Source: CAJCJE01 sp036494465 (GTDB lineage: Bacteria > Actinomycetota > Actinomycetes > Mycobacteriales > Pseudonocardiaceae). From it: 64,000 nt of DNA. Under the pieces are notes generated by a model. That model worked only from the letters and a program-made list of their open reading frames with translations. It made no database searches and was not told the origin of the DNA. Location of the stretch: the NCBI GenBank assembly GCA_036494465.1, contig DASXOJ010000112.1:1-64000 (forward strand). Direction: 5' to 3'. This document shows positions 16,644 through 25,113 of the stretch, piece by piece (position 1 is the first letter of the stretch; the number at the start of each line of letters is the position of its first letter). The translations under genes and the position numbers were made by a program.

Positions 16644-17747
16644 TCATCGGTTCGCCCCGGCCAGGGCGAGGTCATCGACGACATCGGTGAGCCGCTCGCG
16701 CCGCGCGAACGCATCCCGCTGGCGCGCCGCGCCGCCACCACCGGTCCGCAGTCGCGCGAGTGTCTCCGCAACGAAATCCGCGTCGCCGGTGTGCCGCAGT
16801 TGGCTACCAACCCACTCGACCAGTTCATCCACGACCTGCCAGGTGGGTAACAGGTCACCGCTGACCGGATCGACGCACTGACCGGCAAGACCATCTCGTG
16901 CCGACCGCCACAACCTGGCCCTGAGTACTTCCTGGGACAGTGCGGCGCTGAGCCTGTTGTCCGACACGTCCAACGCCCGGCCCGCGAGTGCGCGCACGAA
17001 TGCCGCGAGCAGTGCCGCGTCCGGCACATCCACGGCAACATCCGAGATCCGAATTTCCACCGTCGGCTCGTGTTCGGACAGCCGCACGTCCCAGTAGATC
17101 ATGCCCCGGTCCAGGATCGCACCCGCGCGCAGCAATCCATCCACTCCGGACTCGTATTCGTCGACCGATGAGACGTGGGCCGGTGGCCCGGCCGACGGCC
17201 AGCGCTTCCACATCAGGTACCGCCAACTCGCGTACCCCGTATCGACACCGTCGTGGAACGGCGAGTTCGCGGTGACCGCGAGCAGCACCGGCAACCAGGG
17301 CCGGAGTCCGTTGCTGATCACAAGCCCCGTCGCGCGGTCGGGGATACCGATGTGCACGTGGCAGGCGCAGGTCAGCGATTGCTTGGCCAGCGAGCCGAAC
17401 TCCCGGGCCATCCCCTGGTACCGCTCATCGGGCGTGAAGCGGGGGCCGGTGTCCTCGGCCAGCGGAGCGCATCCGCTCGGCAGCAGCCGCAGCCGGCGAT
17501 CCGTGGCCTCAGCGGCCAACCGCGTCCGTAGCGTGCGCAGATGGTCCGTGAGTTCGTCGATTCCGGTGGACACCTCGGTCGCGGACTCGACCTGACAACG
17601 TCGCAGCTCGTGCTCGACCTGCCCGGCCCGGTCGTCCTCGGTCTCCTCGGAGACGGCGGGCCCTTCGGCCCCGAGCCCGCCTTCGTCGTCGACCAGCAGG
17701 AACTCCTCCTCGACGCCCATCGTCAGCGTGTCGTGCTCAATCGCCAC
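16644..17747 (-). CDS. Carboxylate-amine ligase, YbdK/GCS2 family
   Basis: 367 residues. The N-terminal motif MGVEEEFLLVDDEGG and later ESATEVSTGIDEL, CACHVHIGIPDR and TVEIRISDVAVDVPDA are hallmarks of the glutamate-cysteine ligase type 2 fold. Members ligate an amino acid to a gamma-carboxylate using ATP; some make gamma-glutamylcysteine for mycothiol or ergothioneine routes, but the substrate here cannot be read. GTG start with GGGGCAAGG upstream. The protein is full length. Confidence 0.88.
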   Translation of the reverse strand: MAIEHDTLTMGVEEEFLLVDDEGGLGAEGPAVSEETEDDRAGQVEHELRRCQVESATEVSTGIDELTDHLRTLRTRLAAEATDRRLRLLPSGCAPLAEDTGPRFTPDERYQGMAREFGSLAKQSLTCACHVHIGIPDRATGLVISNGLRPWLPVLLAVTANSPFHDGVDTGYASWRYLMWKRWPSAGPPAHVSSVDEYESGVDGLLRAGAILDRGMIYWDVRLSEHEPTVEIRISDVAVDVPDAALLAAFVRALAGRALDVSDNRLSAALSQEVLRARLWRSARDGLAGQCVDPVSGDLLPTWQVVDELVEWVGSQLRHTGDADFVAETLARLRTGGGGAARQRDAFARRERLTDVVDDLALAGANR

Positions 17748-17951
17748 GAAGACCTTGCCCCATTGTCGTCACCTCGCTGATGAATGCCGTGCACCGCCAC
17801 GGAATCACGCGGCGGAGGGCCGATCGACCTGATACCGCAGCTCGTCGGTCAGCCTGCCATTCTCTGGTCGGGTGAATGCCCAGATCCGGCCCTGCACATA
17901 CCTCGGTTCCCAGGGCACCCGATGGCGTGGGCCGGTTCGCCGGTGATTTCC

Positions 17952-18488
17952 CTACCCGACATCGAAGGCATTGGCGATCAACCCGTCCACCGCGGTGGCG
18001 AAGTCGGCCGCGACGGCAGGAGCGGCATACACCTCGACCGCTCTGGTACGCGCGGTCGGCACCAGCACGGTCCGGACACCGGCGGCGCGGCCGGCCTCGA
18101 CGTCCGCGCCGATGTCACCGACCATGGCGGCGCGTGCCGGCGACACGGCCAGTTCGGTCAGTGCGCTGTGGATCATTCCCGGTGCGGGCTTCCGGCACGG
18201 ACAGCCGGCATCCTCCGCGTGGGGACAAAAACGCTGCACGTCGAAGGGCCCGACGAGTTCGGTCAGCCGTCGATGCACGGCCAGCACATCGGACACCGTG
18301 ATCAGGCCGCGCGCGACCCCGGACTGGTTGCTCACCAGCCCGGTTCTGACGCCGACTGCCCGCAACCGGCCCAATGCGGTGCGAACCCCGGGCAGCGGGC
18401 GCACCAGCGCCGGATCTCCGTTATAGGGCACATCTTCGATCAAGGTGCCGTCCCGGTCGAACAGTACCGCCGCCAAATCCTGAGGCAT
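17952..18488 (-). CDS. gmhB: HAD phosphatase, heptose-1,7-bisphosphate phosphatase type
   Basis: 178 residues. HAD motif I VLFDRDGTLIEDVPYN, motif II VSNQSGVARG, the zinc loop CPHAEDAGCPCRKP, and motif III/IV MVGDIGADVEAGRAAG are typical of GmhB/HisB-N phosphatases. GmhB removes the 7-phosphate in ADP-heptose synthesis, matching GmhA and HldE encoded at 26.3-31.9 kb. Start ATG at 18488 (MPQDLAAVLF). A truncated copy lies at 36522. Next to it, on the opposite strand, is a glycosyltransferase relic whose intact copy is at 35101. Confidence 0.88.
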   Translation of the reverse strand: MPQDLAAVLFDRDGTLIEDVPYNGDPALVRPLPGVRTALGRLRAVGVRTGLVSNQSGVARGLITVSDVLAVHRRLTELVGPFDVQRFCPHAEDAGCPCRKPAPGMIHSALTELAVSPARAAMVGDIGADVEAGRAAGVRTVLVPTARTRAVEVYAAPAVAADFATAVDGLIANAFDVG

Positions 18489-18622
18489 GTTGCGCGAATA
18501 CCCGTTCGTGCACCGGCCAACCTCTGTTTGTCCCCCGAGCGCGGGGTGTACCGCCACACGTTCGCCAGAAAGACCAGCCAGGCGTATGCGAACACCCACT
18601 GAGCCAACGGCAGCGAACAGGC

Positions 18623-18880
18623 ATGTTGCGAGTGGCGATGGTGCACGGTGGCGCGGCAGCTGATCACGACGGGGTCGCTGACTACGTCGAGCATCTGATC
18701 GACGCGTTGCCGGCGGTGGATGTGCGCGCCATGCCGGTCGAACTGACCTCGTTGACCGAGGTACGCGACCGCCTGCGTTGCCTGGCACCCGCCGTGGTGC
18801 ACGTGCGGTTCGCGCCCTCCGGGCTGTCCGCACCGCGTGCCCATCGAGATCACCGAAGCGCCCTGTTGGTGGACCGCTGA
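18623..18880 (+). pseudogene. N-terminal relic of a GT4 glycosyltransferase
   Basis: The frame MLRVAMVHGGAAADHDGVAD then YVEHLIDALPAVDVRAMPVE and VVHVRFAPSG matches the first ~80 residues of the intact GT4 at 36219 (LRVAMVHGAADTRHDGVADY). It stops after ~85 codons, before any UDP-sugar-binding domain. The intact GmhB gene diverges from it, exactly mirroring the 35-36.6 kb locus in inverted order. Confidence 0.8.
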
Positions 18881-19059
18881 CTGTCCACTCCGTACGGATG
18901 GTCCGGCATGTCTCGGTGATATCGGTGTCGAGACAGTATCGGCGGCGGTCTTTCGATCGGTACGGCTCGGGTGCTCCTCTTGGCACAGCAAGAACTAGGG
19001 CTCCGGAGATGCGGTGCGTCGATTCCGTCGGGGGACCCGGTGAGGCTGGTCCTCGACGT

Positions 19060-20517
19060 TCAGCCGACGACCCGGATGGTGTCCAACTGGGAGTCCGCGG
19101 CGTCGGGTATCACCATGCCGGCCGACAGTCCGCTGTGGAGATAGTCGAGGACCTCCTGTTCGATGCGCTCGCCGGGAAGCAGGACCGGTATCCCTGGCGG
19201 GTAGGGAGTGATCTGTTCGGCACACACCCGTCCGATGCTTTCCTTCGCCGGCACGTCCTCGGTCCGCGCGAAGAAGGCGTCCCTTGGCAGCATGACGGTT
19301 TCCAGTTGTAGGTCCGTCGGTGCCGGGAGAATGACCTCGGGCGGTCGCGGGAGGCCGGGGGCCGCGCGGGTCAGTGCGGTGAGGCCCTCGAGAAGCAGAT
19401 CGGTGGTGACCGTGTTGTCGGCGATGCTGAGCTGGGCTTCGATATGCCGGTGGTCGGACAGGCCGACATCGATGGAGTGGTTGTCGCGCAACCAGTCCGC
19501 TGCCTGGTAGCCGGAGATATTGAGCTCCGACAGGTCGATGATGACCTTCAGCATGTCCAGCTCGTGGGAGGCTTCTACGCCGATCAGCTCGTCGTGCAAA
19601 ACCCGTAGCCCCGGCCGCCCGGCAATGCGATCGCGCACGTGCTCGGCGAGGTCCAGTGTGGCGGAGAGCAGTTCGTTGCCGTGCTGGACCATCTGGCGGC
19701 GCCAGCCGTCCATCGCGGCATACATCAGTACGTTGGGGCTGGTCGTGGCTAACATGTCCGAGCACGCGGCCAGGTGGGCGGGATCGATGCGATCGCCCTG
19801 AAGGTGGAATACCGAGCCTTGTTCCAGTCCGGCGCCCATCTTGTGGACGCTGACCACACACAGGTCGGCGTCGGCGTTCATCGCCCAGGTAGGCAGGCGA
19901 TCGTGGAAGGGTAGGTGAGCGCCCCAGGCTTCGTCGACGAGCAGCGGGAGCCCACGACGGTGGCACAGCTGCGCGATACCGGTGATGTCCGCACACGTCC
20001 CGTAGGGGGTCGGGCTGGTGATGAGAACACCGGCGACGTCGGAGTCACGGTCCAGTGCCTGCGCCACGTTCTCCGGTGACGGTGGGTGGGCGAGATGCTG
20101 TTCGGCATCGTAGCGGGGGTGCACCCAGGTGGGTTGCAGTCCGGAGAGGACCAACCCGGAGATGACGGACTTGTGCGCATCGCGGCCGACTAGAATACGG
20201 CCGTGCCGACCGGCCACGGCTAGGGTGGCGCTCTTGACCGACAGTGAGCTGCCGCAGGTGGAAAAGAACGCATGGTCGGCGCCGACCGCGTCGGCCATGA
20301 GTTCCTGGGCTCGCTGGATCACCTCACCTGAGGAGGATCGATCGTCCAGGCCGGACGTGGCGAGAATGTCGTTGCGGAAGACGTCCTGGCCGAGTACCGC
20401 CTTGACCCGAGGGTCGGCGCCGCGGCCCTGCTTGTGGCCCGGGGGCGTGAACGGCGTGTGCCGGCGACGGTCGTATTCCTGGAGCGCATCCAGCACCGGC
20501 GCCTGGTCGTGGTCCAT
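19060..20517 (-). CDS. Orn/Lys/Arg decarboxylase-family PLP enzyme
   Basis: 485 residues, fold-type I PLP enzyme. TPPGHKQGRGADP at the N-terminus, STCGSSLSVKSATLAV, LLVDEAWGAHLPFH and the Schiff-base lysine in VVSVHKMGAGLEQGS mark the Orn/Lys/Arg decarboxylase family; the C-terminal domain (QITPYPPGIPVLLPGERI) is also present. It should decarboxylate a basic amino acid to a polyamine or diamine, aiding acid or osmotic stress. Start ATG at 20517 with AGGAGGCAGGGAG upstream. A sigma-B-like promoter lies at 20598-20623. Confidence 0.88.
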   Translation of the reverse strand: MDHDQAPVLDALQEYDRRRHTPFTPPGHKQGRGADPRVKAVLGQDVFRNDILATSGLDDRSSSGEVIQRAQELMADAVGADHAFFSTCGSSLSVKSATLAVAGRHGRILVGRDAHKSVISGLVLSGLQPTWVHPRYDAEQHLAHPPSPENVAQALDRDSDVAGVLITSPTPYGTCADITGIAQLCHRRGLPLLVDEAWGAHLPFHDRLPTWAMNADADLCVVSVHKMGAGLEQGSVFHLQGDRIDPAHLAACSDMLATTSPNVLMYAAMDGWRRQMVQHGNELLSATLDLAEHVRDRIAGRPGLRVLHDELIGVEASHELDMLKVIIDLSELNISGYQAADWLRDNHSIDVGLSDHRHIEAQLSIADNTVTTDLLLEGLTALTRAAPGLPRPPEVILPAPTDLQLETVMLPRDAFFARTEDVPAKESIGRVCAEQITPYPPGIPVLLPGERIEQEVLDYLHSGLSAGMVIPDAADSQLDTIRVVG

Positions 20518-20597
20518 CTGCTCCCTGCCTCCTGAGGAGTTCCTCACCACCCTGCCGTGCGCGGCAGCGCGATCACCTGCGTCATCCGTACTTCCGG

Positions 20598-20623
20598 ATA
20601 CCCGTGGCGACGCAGTCTCAACC
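20598..20623 (-). promoter_or_regulatory. Sigma-B/F-like promoter of the decarboxylase
   Basis: Minus strand GGTT, 16 nt, GGGTAT, about 80 nt upstream of the ATG at 20517. Both hexamer-like parts fit the window consensus well. Confidence 0.5.
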
Positions 20624-20657
20624 CGTCGCCGAGCACGTCATGAGGGGGCCGAACCGG

Positions 20658-21303
20658 TCATGCCTGTGGGTGGAACAGCACCTTGACCGCGCTATCGGTC
20701 TTCTGCTGAAACATCTCGTACGCCTCGGGAGCACGATCGAGCGGGCAGCTGGTGCGTGGCGAACGTATCCACGCCGAGCGGATCGTCATCGATGAGCAAC
20801 GGCAGCAGATCGTCGACCCAGCGGTGGACGTTCGCCTGGCCCATCCGCAGCTGGATCTGCTTGTCGAAGATCGTCAGCATGGGAAGCCGGTCAGCCGTCT
20901 CACCGTACACACCGGACAGTGAGATCGTGCCACCCCGGCGGAGGATGTCAATGGCCTGGTACAGCGCGTACATACGATCCACCCCACCGGTCTTCTCCGA
21001 GACCGCGCCCGGCAGCAGGCCGGCAATCTGCTGGGCGATCTTGCCCATCGGCGAACCGTGTGCCTCCATCCCGACCGCATCGATCACCGAATCAGGGCCA
21101 CGCCCGCCAGCCCGGTCGCGGATCACCTCGGTCAGCGAGTCCCCGTTTTCGGAACGGCCCGAGTACCTCATGGAGATGCAGATCCGAGCCGCACAGGCCA
21201 GACGAGGTGATGCGGACTATGACGTCATCGGTTTGCGCGACACGGGATCAGCCACCGTGTCCACCCGGACATCACGTCGTCCCTGCCATGTCAGCGCCCT
21301 CAT
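20658..21303 (-). pseudogene. Alcohol dehydrogenase relic 1, with internal deletion
   Basis: The N-terminus (MRALTWQGRRDVRVDTVADP, ATG at 21303) and first zinc motif (LCGSDLHLHEV, frameshifted) match the intact enzyme at 2093. It then jumps to the C-terminal half: DSVIDAVGMEAHGSPMGKIA, GGTISLSGVYGE, KQIQLRMGQANVHRWVDDLL. The end (FQQKTDSAVKVLFHPQA) is in another frame. About 130 central residues, including the structural zinc site, are deleted. Confidence 0.8.
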
Positions 21304-21559
21304 CGCAATCCCACCTTCGATCGTCCACTTCCTCACTTCTGCGGACTACCCCGCGTGCGGGTACAGGTCGCCCACTGCCGCTCTGGCCCGCCATGCTTTC
21401 CTTTACCGGAACCCAGGTTCAACACCCAACCCCGTCCCTGACCGCTTGATCACCGCCATCGGCCGGTGGTGCCGGAGCCGGGCTTGAGCGGCGCCGGAGC
21501 CGGGCATCCGGTCGGCGATCCAGGTATATCGATCACCGCGCGCGGGTAATGATCGTCGT

Positions 21560-21866
21560 GCCAGCGTCTTGAGCCCGATCCGCCCATGCCGTGGTCGCGA
21601 ACCTGACTGGTCTCGCACTGGGAGTGCAGGCCCTGATCGCACATGGAGCAGGTGCCGCAGGAGATGTTGAACGGAACCACGACCGGTCGCCGGCTCGCGC
21701 CGCGCTGACTCCGGGGGCCGGTCTCCTCGACGACGCACATGGGTTCATGGCCCAGGATGTCGCCCAGTTCGAGGAACGGGCCGAGTACCTCGTACGGGTG
21801 CAGATCCGATCCGTACAGTCCGGTCGAGGTTGATCCGGACGATGATGTCATCGGGTTCGCGCAGTG
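21560..21866 (-). pseudogene. Alcohol dehydrogenase relic 2 (zinc-site fragment)
   Basis: A second, separate fragment of the same family: GLYGSDLHPYEVLGPFLELG, DILGHEPMCVVEETGP, PFNISCGTCSMCDQGLHSQC and ETSQVRDHGMGG. It keeps the catalytic and structural zinc motifs but has no start, Rossmann fold or C-terminus. It is fused directly to the flavodoxin-type relic upstream. Confidence 0.75.
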
Positions 21867-22250
21867 CTGATCTTGTGCACGCCGTCCTCGTTGCCGACGA
21901 CCGCGACGATGCCGACCTTTGCCGTAGGTCGGTATCCGGCCTTCGCCGTCGGTTTCGGAGATCTCCGCGTCCAGGGCGTTCCAGTGCGCGCTGGGCGACG
22001 CTGGAGTCCTGTTCCCAAACAGGTCGGCGTGGCCACCAGCACGAGGTCGGCGCCGTCAGTTTTGCCGCATCTGCGGCCACTGGTCATCGTGGCCCATGTC
22101 CAACTCGACACCGGGACTGGTGTCGAGGTCGACCAGCCGGATACGTTCGGCGGTGACTCCGTGTTCGGCCAGCGCGTCCAGCACCTGCCCGTCGAGCAGG
22201 TCGCTGCTCAACGCGCCCGGTGACGGTGTGAGGGTGCAGACCGGCGCTAC
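21867..22250 (-). pseudogene. Relic of a flavodoxin-family NAD(P)H-dependent reductase
   Basis: Three frames combine to give SSDLLDGQVLDALAEHGVTA, VELDMGHDDQW, DLVLVATPTCLG, SSVAQRALERP and KVGIVAVVGNEDGVHKIS, the order found in flavodoxin-like NADPH-dependent FMN reductases. There is no intact frame, and the C-terminus is replaced by the alcohol dehydrogenase relic. An N-terminal fragment of the same family is at 54265. Confidence 0.65.
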
Positions 22251-22349
22251 CGCGTGAACAGGTGCGGTGATGGGCGTACGCCCGCTCGCCCTCTGCCGTC
22301 GCCATACGCCCGGGATGAGTTCGTGGCGTCCGAGGCGTGCGGCGCGGTT

Positions 22350-22374
22350 GTATCCGACAGGCCAGCCGGGGTAA
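22350..22374 (+). promoter_or_regulatory. Candidate sigma-B/F-like promoter
   Basis: GTAT, 15 nt, GGGTAA, ending 22 nt before the ATG at 22397. It would drive the small protein and DUF5313 genes. Confidence 0.35.
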
Positions 22375-22396
22375 CCCTCCGGTACGGAGGTGTGGC

Positions 22397-22681
22397 ATGA
22401 GTATGTGGCAGCGGATCGCGGACCTGTTGGCCGGCAGGACGCGCACGCAACGCGAAGGCAAGGAACCCGACGTCGAGCCGGACCCGGCCCAGGCGAATGC
22501 GCGGCAGACCGGTGGCCGGAGCGACCCGGATGCGTCCGACGCGCACTCTACGACGGGTACGTCGGAGAATGACAACTTTGTCGGGCGGGTGGCCGGGGAG
22601 GATGCGATCGACGCGGCCTCGACCGGCGCCGGGGCGCGGGCCCAAGCGCACGGCAGGCATGGCGAACCGCCCGCGTCATGA
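22397..22681 (+). CDS. Small hydrophilic protein of unknown function
   Basis: 94 residues starting MSMWQRIADLLAGRTRTQ, the rest acidic, polar and probably disordered (GRSDPDASDAHSTTGTSEND). GGAGG lies 7-11 nt before the ATG. Its stop overlaps the DUF5313 ATG (ATGA), so the two are likely translated together. The N-terminus could be an amphipathic membrane-associating helix. No family recognised. Confidence 0.65.
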   Translation: MSMWQRIADLLAGRTRTQREGKEPDVEPDPAQANARQTGGRSDPDASDAHSTTGTSENDNFVGRVAGEDAIDAASTGAGARAQAHGRHGEPPAS

Positions 22682-23073
22682 GTTCCGTCCACATGCGACG
22701 GCCCAATCCCGTGCGCTGGCTGTGGTACGTCTACGGGGGTTCACTGCCCGACCGGCACCGGGACTGGGTGCGGCACGACCTGGCCGGCCCGCATTGGGTG
22801 CCCCGACACGTGGTCCGCGTTCTGGTACAGATCGCTCCGGTTGCCGCCGTGGCTGTTGTGCTGCTTCGGTTGTTCACCCCGGTGTCCTGGTGGGCGATCG
22901 CCGGGGTTCTTGTCATGGGTTTGCTGCTGTGTCTGTGGTTCGCGATCGGCCTGGCTCGCGACTTCTGTACCAGCAGACTGCGCAGGCACGGTTTCTCCGC
23001 CGACGTCCAGCCGCCGAAGAGCGCATGGATACTCAGCGACTCACCCGCAACAGTTCGTCGGCCGCGACGATGA
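22678..23073 (+). CDS. DUF5313 family membrane protein
   Basis: 131 residues. MRRPNPVRWLWYVYGGSLPD and RHRDWVRHDLAGPHW are the DUF5313 signature; two hydrophobic helices follow (about residues 47-90), then a short tail. Unknown function, common in mycobacteria and Pseudonocardiaceae. The ATG overlaps the preceding stop. The last ~41 bp overlap the 3' end of the convergent GT9 gene. Confidence 0.8.
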   Translation: MSSVHMRRPNPVRWLWYVYGGSLPDRHRDWVRHDLAGPHWVPRHVVRVLVQIAPVAAVAVVLLRLFTPVSWWAIAGVLVMGLLLCLWFAIGLARDFCTSRLRRHGFSADVQPPKSAWILSDSPATVRRPRR

Positions 23074-23974
23074 CGTCGGTGATGCTCACTCCGAGCAGTG
23101 CCGGGTCCGTCGTGTCCGCGAACGGGTCGCCGCGTGGGTGCGACGAGGTCAGCGCCCGGTGCGGTCCGCCCTCGGGAGGTCCCCATTCGCTGATCGGGGC
23201 GGGTCCGAACAGGACGACGGAGGGCGTCGCGTAGGCGTAGCTCAGGTGGGCGATGCCCGAGTCCGTGCTGATTACCAGACGCGCGTCGGCTACCAGCGCG
23301 GCGATGTCCAGGACACCGGTTCGGCCGGCCAGGACCGAACTCTCCGGCAGCCCGGCAAGCTCGGCGAGGGCGCGCGTCCTGTCGCGCTCCGCCGCCGTCC
23401 CGGTCACCACGACGTCGTATCCGGCCTTGGCCAGAGCGGCCGCGACCGCCGAGAAGCGTGGCAGCGGCCAGCGGCGACTGCCGTAGGTGGCACCGGGATT
23501 GAGCACGACCGCTCCCGGTCTGCCGCTGGCGCCGGGCGGGCACAGGCGCAGATCGCCCGGGTCGGCGGCGATGCTGTGCGCCCTGAGCAAAGCGCACCAC
23601 CGGTCGCGTTCGTGTAGGCCTTCCTGCCACCGGGGACCGGACCAACCCGGTGCGGCGTAACCGATGCGCTGGCGAGGCGAGAGCCGGTCGAGCAGCCGGT
23701 GACTGCGCGGTCCTTTGCCGTGCAGGTTGACCGCGATGTCCGCACCGGGTGGCGCGACGGACCACAGCAGGTCCTCACCCGTCGGCCACACCTCGCCGAT
23801 CCCGCCGATCAGTTCGGCGATCGGGGCGAGCCCGGCCGGTGCGGCCAGCACCAGCCGGTGGGCAGGCCACGCCCGGCGCAGTGCGCGCAACGCAGGCACC
23901 GCCGCGAGCAGATCACCGAGATGAAGTGCCCGCAGGGCAAGCAATACCGGTTCGTCGGATGCGGCCTGCGGCAT
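23033..23974 (-). CDS. GT9 glycosyltransferase, ADP-heptose:heptosyltransferase type
   Basis: 313 residues. The GT9 pattern is clear: LLALRALHLGDLLAAVPALR at the N-terminus, NLHGKGPRSHRLL, VVLNPGATYGSRRWP and ISTDSGIAHLSYAYATPSV near the C-terminus (donor-binding region). GT9 enzymes transfer heptose from an ADP-activated donor. It faces the heptose operon across a ~116-bp intergenic region with GGGTAT on both strands (complement of 24007-24012 for this gene), though -35 matches are weak. Confidence 0.85.
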   Translation of the reverse strand: MPQAASDEPVLLALRALHLGDLLAAVPALRALRRAWPAHRLVLAAPAGLAPIAELIGGIGEVWPTGEDLLWSVAPPGADIAVNLHGKGPRSHRLLDRLSPRQRIGYAAPGWSGPRWQEGLHERDRWCALLRAHSIAADPGDLRLCPPGASGRPGAVVLNPGATYGSRRWPLPRFSAVAAALAKAGYDVVVTGTAAERDRTRALAELAGLPESSVLAGRTGVLDIAALVADARLVISTDSGIAHLSYAYATPSVVLFGPAPISEWGPPEGGPHRALTSSHPRGDPFADTTDPALLGVSITDVIVAADELLRVSR

Positions 23975-24090
23975 GACTGAGGAGCTTCCCCGGCGAGCGG
24001 CGTCCCATACCCGAGAGCACGCCGATTACGGAAAGTAGTAGTTGGGTGAGTGGGGTATGGCGCGTGGAACGTACGGTCAATGCACTGCCC

Positions 24091-25113
24091 ATGCAATTGG
24101 ATTCACGGACCCCACCGCACCTGGCCGCCCAGCGGATTCTGCTCTGGCACGTCCACGGTTCGTGGACGACCGCTTTCGTCCAAGGCGGACATGAGTATCT
24201 GCTGCCGGTGCTGCCCGAAGGAGGGCCGTGGGGTGGCGGCCGGTGCGGCCGGGACTGGCCGGACCGGGCTCGTGAGGTCCCGGCGGACCGGTTGCGGGAG
24301 CGCGACGTCGATCTGGTCGTGTTGCAACGGCCGGACGAGCTGGAACTCGCGACGCGGTGGCTGGGCAGGCGGCCCGGCATCGACATTCCCGCCGTTTACC
24401 TCGAACACAACACGCCGCGCGGGGACGTGCCCGACACCCGGCATCCCGTTGCCGACCGGCCGGATCTCGCCCTGGTCCATGTGACCGCGTTCAACGAGCT
24501 GATGTGGGATTCCGGTCGCACACCGACCACCGTGATCGAGCACGGCATTCCCGATCCTGGTTACCGATACACCGGTACGGTACCTGCGTCCGCCGTCGTG
24601 ATCAACGAGCCGGTCCGGCGCGGCCGGGTCACCGGCACCGACCTGCTGCCCCGGTTCGCCGAAGTGTCCGATGTGGACGTCTTCGGTATCGGGTCGGCCG
24701 AGTTGGCCGGCCGGTTCCCCAGGACCGAGCATCCGATATACGGCGTCGGCGACCTGCCCACCGAGGAACTGCACACCGAGATGGCCCGGCGCAGGTGCTA
24801 TCTGCACCCGGTTCGCTGGACCTCACTGGGACTCTCGCTGATCGAGGCGATGCAGTTGGGCATGCCGGTCGTCGCGCTCGCCACCACAGACGCGGTCGAG
24901 GCGATTCCGGCCGGGGCCGGCATGTGCTCGACCGACGTGGACCGGTTGAGCGACGCGGTCCGTGAGTTGCTCTGTGAACCGGCGCTGGCCACCCAGCTTG
25001 GCAAACAGGCCCGCGAAGCTGCCTTGGCCCGTTACGGACTGGCACGGTTTCTGGCCGATTGGGACCGGTTGATCGAGAACGTGCTCAGCACCTGGGTGAA
25101 AGGAGAGCGATGA
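24091..25113 (+). CDS. Glycosyltransferase (first gene of the heptose operon)
   Basis: About 340 residues. RILLWHVHGSWTTAFVQGGH near the N-terminus, VYLEHNTPRGDVPDTRHP, TTVIEHGIPDPG and the C-terminal LGLSLIEAMQLGMPVVALAT are typical of GT-B enzymes resembling GT4. The start is unsure: ATG 24091 is used because the family-like sequence begins soon after; GTG 24046 and 24064 are also in frame. GGGTAT at 24053-24058 could be a promoter. It ends in a 4-bp overlap with the next gene, starting a seven-gene operon. Confidence 0.8.
   Translation: MQLDSRTPPHLAAQRILLWHVHGSWTTAFVQGGHEYLLPVLPEGGPWGGGRCGRDWPDRAREVPADRLRERDVDLVVLQRPDELELATRWLGRRPGIDIPAVYLEHNTPRGDVPDTRHPVADRPDLALVHVTAFNELMWDSGRTPTTVIEHGIPDPGYRYTGTVPASAVVINEPVRRGRVTGTDLLPRFAEVSDVDVFGIGSAELAGRFPRTEHPIYGVGDLPTEELHTEMARRRCYLHPVRWTSLGLSLIEAMQLGMPVVALATTDAVEAIPAGAGMCSTDVDRLSDAVRELLCEPALATQLGKQAREAALARYGLARFLADWDRLIENVLSTWVKGER

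Noticed and set aside
18440..18991. Minus-strand frame of 183 codons near the GT4 relic.
   Set aside because: Histidine-rich antisense shadow with no domain-like sequence.
23975..24090. GGGTAT on both strands as a divergent promoter pair for GT9 and the heptose operon.
   Set aside because: The -10-like boxes are good but no -35 partner is convincing at 14-16 nt, and the + site overlaps possible start codons; mentioned only in gene entries.
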